Shown here: one piece after another, positions 7,946 to 14,353 of the stretch
Layout of the letters: each line of letters opens with the position of its first letter
Position numbering within the stretch: position 1 is the first letter of the stretch
Origin: Caenibius sp964466155
Lineage (GTDB): Bacteria; Pseudomonadota; Alphaproteobacteria; Sphingomonadales; Sphingomonadaceae
Direction of reading: 5' to 3'
DNA: 20,845 nucleotides
Assembly (NCBI GenBank): GCA_964466155.1
Contig: CAYXMY010000049.1
Location: 1 to 20,845 of the forward strand
Notes under the pieces: generated by a model
Database searches by the model: none
What the model was told of the DNA's origin: nothing
The model's input: only the letters and a program-made list of their open reading frames with translations
Position numbers and translations under genes: made by a program

Positions 7946-9097
7946 TCAGCGCAGGCCCAGGCCGCGCGCGATGATCCCGCGCAGGATTTCCCGCGTGCCC
8001 CCGCGCAGCGAGAAACTCGGCGCGACCTGCGTGACATAGAGCAGCGTGCGATAGAGTTCGGCGGAGGCCGGCTCGTCCGGATGGCTGGCCAGATCGTCAC
8101 CGATCGCCACCGGCAGTTCCTGTTCGAAATGGGTGCCGAGGTCCTTCACCAGCGAAGCTTCGACCACCGGGCTTTCGCCCAGCGCCAGCCGCGCGGTGCA
8201 GGCGATGGACATCGCGCGCAACGTGGCCAGCCGCGCGGTGAACCCGCCCACCGTGGCCAGCGTGGCATGATCCGCCCGGCCCGCTTCGCGCAAGTGGCGC
8301 ACCCAGGCGTCGAGCAGGACGACGCTGGAATAGATCCGTTCCGGCCCGCTGCGTTCGAACGCCAGTTCGGCGGTGACCTGCTTCCACCCTTCGCCTTCGC
8401 GCCCGATCAGCGCATCGTCCGCCAGTTCCACATTTTCGAAGAACACTTCGGCGAAATGGGCATCGCCCGTGAGGTCGACAATCGGGCGGACGGTGACGCC
8501 CGGCAGCCGGAGATCGACGATCAGTTGCGACAGCCCCGCGTGCCGGTCTTCCGGTTTGCCCGAGGTGCGCAGCAGCGCAATCATGTAATCGGAATGGAGC
8601 GAATTGGTCGTCCAGATCTTCTGCCCGTTGAGCAGCCAGCCCGTGGCGGTCTTTTCCGCGCGGGTGCGCACGCTGGCGAGGTCGGAGCCGGAGCCGGGCT
8701 CGCTCATCCCGATGCAGAACAGCGCTTCCCCCTTGCAGATGCGCGGGATGTATAATTCGCGCTGCGCCTCGGTCCCGTAATTGAGGATCAGGGGCGCGCT
8801 CTGCCGGTCGGCGATCCAATGGCCCGCCACCGGCGCCCCGGCGGACAGCAGCTCTTCCACCACCACGAACCGGGCGAAAGGCCCGCGCTCCTGCCCGCCA
8901 TAGCGTTTGGGCAGATTGAGGCCGAGGAACCCCGCCTGCCCCAAGCGGCGGCTGAACGCGGCATCGAAGCCCTGCCAACTGCGCGCGCGCCGGTCCACCG
9001 GCATATCCGCCACCGCCTGCGCGACGAGTTCGCGAATGGCGGGGCGCAGCGCCTCATCCTCCGGCGGCAGGCTAGCAAGGGCAAGCGTATCGAACAC
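7946..9097 (-). CDS. Acyl-CoA dehydrogenase, alpha-like (catalytic) subunit
   Basis: A 383-residue acyl-CoA dehydrogenase. The N-terminal helical domain contains GLNLPKRYGGQ, the middle domain has the flavin/substrate motif CIGMSEPGSGSDLASVRTRAEK (residues 128-149) and NGQKIWTTN, and the C-terminus ends GGTREILRGIIARGLGLR. The catalytic Glu seen in YEGT-type enzymes is Gly366-Gly367 here. Glu248 in LAFERSGPER is at the alternate position used in isovaleryl-CoA-dehydrogenase-like and two-subunit FadE enzymes. The Arg-x-Gln-Phe-Gly FAD motif is not recognisable, whereas the downstream subunit has it. The start is GTG at 9097 with GGAGAG 8-13 bases upstream. The gene follows the LysR gene (63 bp) in the same direction. 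Confidence 0.9.
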   Translation of the reverse strand: MFDTLALASLPPEDEALRPAIRELVAQAVADMPVDRRARSWQGFDAAFSRRLGQAGFLGLNLPKRYGGQERGPFARFVVVEELLSAGAPVAGHWIADRQSAPLILNYGTEAQRELYIPRICKGEALFCIGMSEPGSGSDLASVRTRAEKTATGWLLNGQKIWTTNSLHSDYMIALLRTSGKPEDRHAGLSQLIVDLRLPGVTVRPIVDLTGDAHFAEVFFENVELADDALIGREGEGWKQVTAELAFERSGPERIYSSVVLLDAWVRHLREAGRADHATLATVGGFTARLATLRAMSIACTARLALGESPVVEASLVKDLGTHFEQELPVAIGDDLASHPDEPASAELYRTLLYVTQVAPSFSLRGGTREILRGIIARGLGLR

Positions 9098-9160
9098 GGG
9101 TCGTCTCTCCGCGAATGGTGTGTGCCCAGATGCGCCACCCCACCGCTTCTGTTCAAATAT

Positions 9161-10060
9161 TTATTTCCGCAATTCCGATAGTGTTTGCGTATCGCTCTGT
9201 TCGCGGGCCACCGCGATGAAATTGCGCACCAGCACTTCCGCATCGGGGCGGCAGGCGATCCCCATTTCGATGGCGATGGGTTCTGTCAACGGCATCAGGT
9301 GCACCGCTTCGGGCGCGAAGCGGGCCATGCGCGCGGGCACCAGCCCCACCCCTAGCCCCGATTGCACGAGGCTGAGGATCGTCTGTACCTGGGTCGCCTC
9401 CTGCGCCACGCGCGGGGCAAACCCGGCCTTCTGGCATTCGAGAATCGTGATGATGTGCAGCACGCTGATCGCGCTGTGGATGATGAACGGCTGATCGGCC
9501 AGTTCGCGCAGCGCCACCGATTTGCGCCGGGCCAGCGCATGATCGGCGGGCACGGCGGCCACCAGCTCGTCATGCTCGATCACTTCCAGCGCCAGCGGCA
9601 CCCGGCGCATGATCGGCAGGCGCACCAGCCCGGCATCGAAATTGCGCGCTTCGATCTCCTCCACGATTTCGGCGCTGGTCATTTCGCGCAGTTCCAGTTC
9701 CACGCGGGGAAACTGCGCGCGATAGGCAGAAATGATGCGCGGCAACCGTTCGCTGACGGCGGAACCGACGAACCCGATCCTGAGGCGCCCCAGTTCGCCC
9801 GTCGCCCCCTGCTGCACCGCATCGCGCACGGCCCGCGCCTGCGCCAATGCCTCGCGCGCGGGGCCGAGCGCGGCCTTGCCCGCCGCCGTCAGCCGCACAC
9901 CGCGCACACCGCGTTCGAATAGCGGCGCGCCCAGTTCCACCTCCAGCTTGCGGATCGCCACCGTCAGCGGCGGCTGCGACATGTTCAGCCGTTCCGCCGC
10001 GCGATGGAAGTTCAAGGTTTCGGCAAGCGTGGTGAAATAGCGAAGCTGGCGCAGATCCAT
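9161..10060 (-). CDS. LysR-type transcriptional regulator
   Basis: A 299-residue LTTR: N-terminal winged helix-turn-helix (MDLRQLRYFTTLAETLNFHRAAERLNMSQ..., residues 1-60), linker helix, then an effector-binding domain with LRIGFVGSAVSERLPRII and the GLGVGLVP segment. I take the ATG at 10060; an in-frame TTG at 10069 is less likely. It lies immediately upstream of the acyl-CoA dehydrogenase pair and divergent from the crotonase-CoA-transferase pair. A perfect LTTR-type dyad (10079-10095) begins 19 bp from its start codon. The most economical reading is that it represses itself and activates the divergent operon, and perhaps the dehydrogenases, in response to a pathway intermediate, probably an acid or CoA ester. 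The effector is unknown. Confidence 0.92.
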   Translation of the reverse strand: MDLRQLRYFTTLAETLNFHRAAERLNMSQPPLTVAIRKLEVELGAPLFERGVRGVRLTAAGKAALGPAREALAQARAVRDAVQQGATGELGRLRIGFVGSAVSERLPRIISAYRAQFPRVELELREMTSAEIVEEIEARNFDAGLVRLPIMRRVPLALEVIEHDELVAAVPADHALARRKSVALRELADQPFIIHSAISVLHIITILECQKAGFAPRVAQEATQVQTILSLVQSGLGVGLVPARMARFAPEAVHLMPLTEPIAIEMGIACRPDAEVLVRNFIAVAREQSDTQTLSELRK

Positions 10061-10078
10061 GATATGCAAAAACTATCG

Positions 10079-10095
10079 ATTGACGGTAATTCAAT
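10079..10095. promoter_or_regulatory. LysR-type operator (T-N11-A dyad)
   Basis: ATTGA-CGGTAAT-TCAAT is a perfect 5-7-5 inverted repeat with the T-N11-A spacing that defines LTTR boxes (T at 10081, A at 10093). It lies between the LysR start (10060) and the divergent crotonase gene (10194). If the CATAAT at 10132-10137 is the -10 box, the site centres near -57, where LTTR recognition sites normally sit. Confidence 0.65.
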
Positions 10096-10129
10096 ATTAG
10101 CAGTGCCGTGCGGATCGGCCTAGCACAAA

Positions 10130-10154
10130 CCCATAATCGGCCCGCCCATAATCG
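10130..10154 (+). repeat. Direct repeat CCCATAATCG in the crotonase promoter
   Basis: CCCATAATCG occurs at 10130-10139 and 10145-10154, a 15-bp period. Each copy contains CATAAT, a good -10 match, but neither has a -35 box at 17 bp. This fits an activator-dependent promoter, or a recent duplication of the -10 region. Confidence 0.45.
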
Positions 10155-10193
10155 CCCCGGACACGATCCGGTTTGCTACGGAGATTGCCTGCC

Positions 10194-10994
10194 ATGGACC
10201 CTTTCCTCCAGATCGCGCGCGGTGGCGCCATCGTCACCGTCACGCTGAACCGCCCGGACGACCGCAACGCAATCACCGAACCGTCGCAGAGCGAAGAGTT
10301 CGCCACTTTCTGCGCCGAGGCCACGCGCGATCTGTCGATCCGCGCGATCATCCTGACGGGCGCGGGCAAGGCGTTCTGTTCGGGCGGCAATGTCAAGAAC
10401 ATGCGCGACCGCGAAGGCATGTTCGCGGGCACGCCCTATCAGCAGCGCAACGCCTATCGCACCGGCGTGCAACGGATCGGCAAGGCGCTGATCGAACTGG
10501 AAGTGCCGGTGATCGCGGCGATCAACGGCCCGGCCATCGGTCTCGGCCTCGACATCGCCTGCATGTGCGACATCCGCATCGCGGCGGAACGGGCGGTGAT
10601 GGCGGAAAGCTACGTCAAGCTGGGGATCATTCCGGGTGGCGGCGGGGCGTGGCTGCTGCCGCGCGTGATCGGCATGGCCCGCGCCAGCCAGATGACGCTG
10701 ACCGGCGATGCCATCGATGCGGCCAGGGCGCTGGAATACGGGCTGGTGAGCGAAGTCCTGCCGGAAGCGGAACTTCTCCCCCGCGCCCGTGAAATCGCAG
10801 ACAGCATCGCAGCCAATCCCGGCCACGCCACCCGCATGGCCAAGCGCCTGATGCGCGAAGGGCAGCATATGCAATTGCCGCAACTGCTTGAAATGGCGGC
10901 GGCCTATCAGGCCCTGGCGCACCATACCGAGGATCACCACGAAGCCATCGACGCGTTCCTCGGCAAGCGCGCGCCGCAGTTCAAGGACCGGTGA
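10194..10994 (+). CDS. Crotonase (enoyl-CoA hydratase/isomerase) family protein
   Basis: A 266-residue crotonase-fold protein acting on a CoA thioester. I take the ATG at 10194, because ACGGAGA lies nine bases before it; an in-frame TTG at 10173 is unlikely. The oxyanion-hole parts are AFCSGGNVKNM (60-70) and NGPAIGLGLD (111-120). Of the two catalytic glutamates of classical enoyl-CoA hydratase, the first position is Asp120 (in GLGLDIACMCD) and the second is Tyr140 (in ESYVKLGIIPGGGG). It therefore may not be a simple hydratase; isomerase, hydrolase or lyase chemistry is open. It is followed after 6 bp by the CoA-transferase, forming a two-gene operon under a LysR-type box. It probably acts on the dehydrogenase product. 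Confidence 0.88.
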   Translation: MDPFLQIARGGAIVTVTLNRPDDRNAITEPSQSEEFATFCAEATRDLSIRAIILTGAGKAFCSGGNVKNMRDREGMFAGTPYQQRNAYRTGVQRIGKALIELEVPVIAAINGPAIGLGLDIACMCDIRIAAERAVMAESYVKLGIIPGGGGAWLLPRVIGMARASQMTLTGDAIDAARALEYGLVSEVLPEAELLPRAREIADSIAANPGHATRMAKRLMREGQHMQLPQLLEMAAAYQALAHHTEDHHEAIDAFLGKRAPQFKDR

Positions 10995-11000
10995 TCCGCG

Positions 11001-12254
11001 ATGACCGACGATATGCAGTCCCATGAACAGAACAACGGCCCGCTGGCGGGCATCCGGGTGCTCGACCTGTCCCGCGTGCTGGCCGGGCCATGGTCCTCGC
11101 AAGCGCTGGGCGATCTCGGCGCGGAAGTCATCAAGGTGGAACAACCGGGACAGGGTGACGATACCCGCCGCTGGGGGCCGCCGTTCCTTGAGGACGGCTC
11201 CAACGATGCCGCCTATTATCTTTGCGCCAACCGCAACAAGTATTCCATCGCCATCAACATGGCCGATCCCGAAGGGGCGGCGCTGCTGCGCCGGCTGGCC
11301 GCGCAGTCCGATATCGTGCTGGAGAATTTCCGCGTCGGCGGGCTGGCGAAATACGGATTGGATTACGAATCGCTGCGCGCGGTAAATCCCGGCCTGATCT
11401 ATTGCTCGATCACCGGCTTCGGGCAGGATGGCCCCTACAAGGATCGCGGCGGCTACGATTTCCTCATTCAGGGGATGAGCGGGCTGATGAGCGTGACCGG
11501 CCATGCCGATGGCGAACCGGGCAGCGGGCCGATCAAGGTCGGCGTGCCGATCAGCGATCTGGTGACGGGGCTTTACGCCACGATTTCGATTCTCGCCGCG
11601 CTCAACCACCGCAACGCCACGGGCGAAGGGCAGTATATCGATTGCGCCCTGCTCGACACGCAAGTGTCGCTGCTGGTCAATCAGGCGTCCAATTACATGA
11701 ACGGCGGCATGGTCCCCCGCCGCCTCGGCAATGCGCATCCCAACACCGTGCCTTATCAGGATTTCACCTGCGCCGATGGCGGGATTCTGGTGGCGCTGGG
11801 CAACGACCGGCAGTTCCGCGCCTTCTGCGCACTGCTCGGGCGGGAAGATCTGGCGGACGATCCGCGCTATGCTTCCAATGGCGGGCGCAGCACCCACCGG
11901 CATGACCTGATCCCGGCGATGCAGGACACCATCGGCACCTGGCAATCGGCCGATCTGATCGCGCGGATGGAAGCGGCGGGCCTGCCCGGCGGCAAGGTCA
12001 ACACGATCCCCGAAATCCTCGCCGATCCGCAGATCGCGCATCGCGGGCTGGTCAGGGATATGGAACGCTCCGACGGGACGCCGGTCAAAGTGCTGGGTTT
12101 CCCCGGCAAGCTGTCGCGCACTCCGGCCAGCTACCGCAAGGCGCCCCCCCGCTGCGGCGAGGATACCGCCGCCGTGCTGCGCGCCACGCTGGGCCTCGGC
12201 GACGAGGATATCGAACGCCTGCGCGTGGCGGGGGTGATTGCGGAGACGCTGTAA
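11001..12254 (+). CDS. CaiB/BaiF family class III CoA-transferase
   Basis: A 417-residue enzyme that moves CoA from one acyl-CoA to a free carboxylate. Characteristic parts are GIRVLDLSRVLAGPWSSQALGDLGAEVIKVEQP near the N-terminus, NRNKYSIAINM, the SDIVLENFRVGGLAKYGLDYESL segment, and ITGFGQDGPY followed by GGYDFLIQGMSGLM, where Asp153 is the expected catalytic aspartate. The ATG at 11001 follows the crotonase stop by 6 bp. Related enzymes activate carnitine, bile acids, formate, mesaconate or branched acids; this sequence alone does not tell which. In context it most likely makes the CoA thioester that the dehydrogenase pair oxidises, recycling CoA from a product. The 3' end converges on the RES gene with 15 bp between. 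Confidence 0.92.
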   Translation: MTDDMQSHEQNNGPLAGIRVLDLSRVLAGPWSSQALGDLGAEVIKVEQPGQGDDTRRWGPPFLEDGSNDAAYYLCANRNKYSIAINMADPEGAALLRRLAAQSDIVLENFRVGGLAKYGLDYESLRAVNPGLIYCSITGFGQDGPYKDRGGYDFLIQGMSGLMSVTGHADGEPGSGPIKVGVPISDLVTGLYATISILAALNHRNATGEGQYIDCALLDTQVSLLVNQASNYMNGGMVPRRLGNAHPNTVPYQDFTCADGGILVALGNDRQFRAFCALLGREDLADDPRYASNGGRSTHRHDLIPAMQDTIGTWQSADLIARMEAAGLPGGKVNTIPEILADPQIAHRGLVRDMERSDGTPVKVLGFPGKLSRTPASYRKAPPRCGEDTAAVLRATLGLGDEDIERLRVAGVIAETL

Positions 12255-12269
12255 GGCCGCTCCGCCCGG

Positions 12270-12722
12270 CTAACGATAGCTGTCGATCATCGGCGGGCGG
12301 TGCAGGCATTCGGCAAAGCGGAAAGGCCGCACGGTGAGCGGGGCGACGCTGGCGGCAGCGGGATGCTGCGGGTTCATCAGCACGATATCCGCTTCGGGCA
12401 GGACAGCCGATCTCACCGCCGCCAGCAGCGAACGGCGCGATTCCAGCCACGCATCGACATGGGCGATCTTGCCCGCGGCGGACAGAGTATCCGGCACCCG
12501 TTCCGCCGCCGCATCGATATCGGTCCAGCCCAGCAGATAGTCCGCCGCGAAATCATCGGGATCGGCCAGCGCATAACGCAGCGCCACCAGAACCGCGAGG
12601 CCCGCTTCGCTTGCCAGATTGACGACGGGCCGCCCCGGCGACGAATAACGCCCGCCGAACTTGTGCGGCCCGGCCCCATCCAGCGCCAGAAACGGCTCAC
12701 GCGTCAGCCGCCACAGCCTCAT
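12270..12722 (-). CDS. RES-domain protein lacking its usual antitoxin partner
   Basis: A 150-residue RES-fold protein. RES toxins degrade or transfer NAD+ and normally sit with a Xre/MbcA-type antitoxin. I take the ATG at 12722, which gives the standard MRLWRL opening. Family marks are Arg5, KFGGRYSSPGRPVVNLAS (21-38, with Arg25), Ser105 in VRSAVLP, and MNPQHP (116-121). Two expected active-site positions differ: the Glu of the usual ALAxxE helix is Val46 (GLAVLVALRY), and the Tyr of the usual VVY strand is Asn35. The gene is 13 bp downstream of the NAD(P)-dependent epimerase and no antitoxin-like frame is beside it. It may be an inactivated or repurposed RES domain. Family is likely; activity is doubtful. 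Confidence 0.75.
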   Translation of the reverse strand: MRLWRLTREPFLALDGAGPHKFGGRYSSPGRPVVNLASEAGLAVLVALRYALADPDDFAADYLLGWTDIDAAAERVPDTLSAAGKIAHVDAWLESRRSLLAAVRSAVLPEADIVLMNPQHPAAASVAPLTVRPFRFAECLHRPPMIDSYR

Positions 12723-12735
12723 GACATGCCCGCGA

Positions 12736-14163
12736 TCAGTATCCCCGGCTCCACACCTGAGCGAAGAACGGGTTGACCTTGGCGGCGGCATCGTAGGTGG
12801 TGGAGTCCACCATCGCGGTGGGGCACCAGTGCCCGCCGCGCAGCATCAGGCGCGGGGTCATGATGAATTCGTGGCCCATGGCGCTGCGCCAGCGGGCCGG
12901 TTCCCCGGCCCCGATTTCCCCATCGGACAGCAGAGTGGCGCCGCGAAATTCCGCCGCGCCGAGAAGGTCGGCCCGCGTCCAAGTATCTTCGTGCTTCGTC
13001 GTGTCATAGCCGTGATCGAGTTCGGCCGGCGTGCGTGAGGGCTGTTCGAGCGGGTAGCTGTCCCAATCGCGCGGGATGCGTTCCCATTCCGCCCGCGAGC
13101 CGAAGAACGGGCGGATATGCGCCTCGTCATCGTTGGCCAGCCAGTTGAGCGTGCCGCCCGGCCCTTCCGCCAGCTTCTGCATCCGGCGCAGGCCCGCCTT
13201 GCCCGCGAAACGCGCGCCGAGCCTGATGTAGAACGGCACCGAGCGGGACAGCGCGGCGAAGAAATCCTCCAGCGTATCGCGGCGGTAGGGGACGAGCGCT
13301 TCCAGCCGGTCGGAGTCCGTGTACCACTGGCCATGGAAATTGCGCGTGGCCGACCAGTGCGGCAATTGCGTGCCGCGGAAATCCTTCGCCCCCACCGCCC
13401 TGGCCGTGGTGGCGGCGAATTCGTGCGTGACGGTACGCATCTTTGCGCCCCCGCCGATGTTGTAGAACCCGCGCCACAGTTCTTCGGGCACGCTGTCTTC
13501 GCACAGGTTGGCGGCAAGATGCCCCGAATCCCCCACCGTGCTCCATTCGAACACCCCGTTCCACGGATTGTGGAAGACGATGGGATCGTGGATCTTCCAC
13601 ATGTTGGGATGGAGCATGCCGGTCTGCCGCACCGAAACCCAGCGCTTCAAGCCCGATTCCGCGACGATCGCCTCGGCCATCGTCTTGCTGACGGCGTATT
13701 GATCGAACGTGCTGATCTTGATCGGATCGCCCGTGCGGCCCCAGTGGATCGGCGCGCTGCGGTCGCCCGTCTGCGCAACCGTGCCGATATAGACCAGCGC
13801 GATCCGGTCCGGTTCCGGCTGGGCCTTGATCGCATCGACGATGTTGCGCGCGCCGCCGACGTTCACTTTCATCGTCAGTTCGGGATAGGCATCGGCATAG
13901 GGTGAGACCATTCCGCCGATATGCAGCACCTGATCCGCGCCGGTGACGCCGCGCAGGATATCGTCGTAATTGGTCAGATCGCCCCAGACCACTTCGAACG
14001 CGGGATCGCCCGCATAGCGCTTGAGGATGGGATGGCCCTTCTCCTCCGGCCGAACGAGCGCGCGCACCCGGAAACGGTCGGTGCGCTGCATCAGTTCGTG
14101 CAGCGTCGCCCCGCCCATGTTGCCGGTCGCCCCTGTCAGAAATATCGTCTTCTTGTCTGCCAT
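12736..14163 (-). CDS. Extended SDR / NAD-dependent epimerase-dehydratase with C-terminal extension
   Basis: A 475-residue protein. I take the ATG at 14163, giving MADKKTIFLTGATGNMGG. The NAD(P)-binding motif GATGNMG is at 11-17, Thr128 lies in YIGTVAQTGDR, and the Tyr156-x3-Lys160 pair is in YAVSK, so the oxidoreductase core is complete. The SDR part fills about the first 330 residues. The remaining ~145 (from around RRMQKLAEGPGGTLNWLAND) form an extra domain with many aromatic and charged residues (FFGSRAEWERIPRDWDSYPLE, then RGGHWCPTAMVD). I know this architecture only as unassigned SDRs in degrader genomes. It is divergent from the BVMO gene and probably shares its regulator. It may reduce or oxidise a ring or side-chain ketone; direction and substrate are unknown. 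Confidence 0.85.
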   Translation of the reverse strand: MADKKTIFLTGATGNMGGATLHELMQRTDRFRVRALVRPEEKGHPILKRYAGDPAFEVVWGDLTNYDDILRGVTGADQVLHIGGMVSPYADAYPELTMKVNVGGARNIVDAIKAQPEPDRIALVYIGTVAQTGDRSAPIHWGRTGDPIKISTFDQYAVSKTMAEAIVAESGLKRWVSVRQTGMLHPNMWKIHDPIVFHNPWNGVFEWSTVGDSGHLAANLCEDSVPEELWRGFYNIGGGAKMRTVTHEFAATTARAVGAKDFRGTQLPHWSATRNFHGQWYTDSDRLEALVPYRRDTLEDFFAALSRSVPFYIRLGARFAGKAGLRRMQKLAEGPGGTLNWLANDDEAHIRPFFGSRAEWERIPRDWDSYPLEQPSRTPAELDHGYDTTKHEDTWTRADLLGAAEFRGATLLSDGEIGAGEPARWRSAMGHEFIMTPRLMLRGGHWCPTAMVDSTTYDAAAKVNPFFAQVWSRGY

Positions 14164-14261
14164 TGCCCCACCCGATCGGTCCGTCTTACAGAAAATGCCG
14201 CCACGTTCAGGCACGCGGCGGCCCTATTAGTGTATGCCATTTGGTAAAAAGCGAAACCTCT

Positions 14262-14279
14262 AATCGCACAAAAGCGATT
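14262..14279. promoter_or_regulatory. Second palindrome in the epimerase/BVMO divergent promoter
   Basis: AATCGC-ACAAAA-GCGATT is a perfect 6-6-6 inverted repeat, between the epimerase start (14163) and the TetR-type dyad at 14306. It could be an operator for a different regulator or a leader hairpin; it has no T-tract. Confidence 0.35.
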
Positions 14280-14305
14280 CCTCCCTTGAAACTCCCGCCA
14301 ATCAA

Positions 14306-14323
14306 TGTAAGTGCACACTTACA
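14306..14323. promoter_or_regulatory. TetR-type operator upstream of the BVMO gene
   Basis: TGTAAGTG-CA-CACTTACA is a perfect 8-2-8 palindrome, 30 bp before the BVMO ATG and in the usual position for a repressor covering the promoter. The symmetry and length are typical of TetR-family sites. No TetR gene is in this window, so the regulator would be encoded elsewhere. The epimerase gene on the other side may be controlled by the same site. Confidence 0.6.
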
Positions 14324-14353
14324 AAATCGACCTTGGAAGATTCGGGAGTTCGC

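Noticed and set aside
10176..12041. Long minus-strand open frame (621 codons) opposite the crotonase and CoA-transferase genes
   Set aside because: The opposing plus-strand genes have complete family motifs; the antisense translation has none and spans two genes.
12255..12269. Terminator between the convergent CoA-transferase and RES genes
   Set aside because: Only 15 bp are available and they contain no hairpin or T-run.
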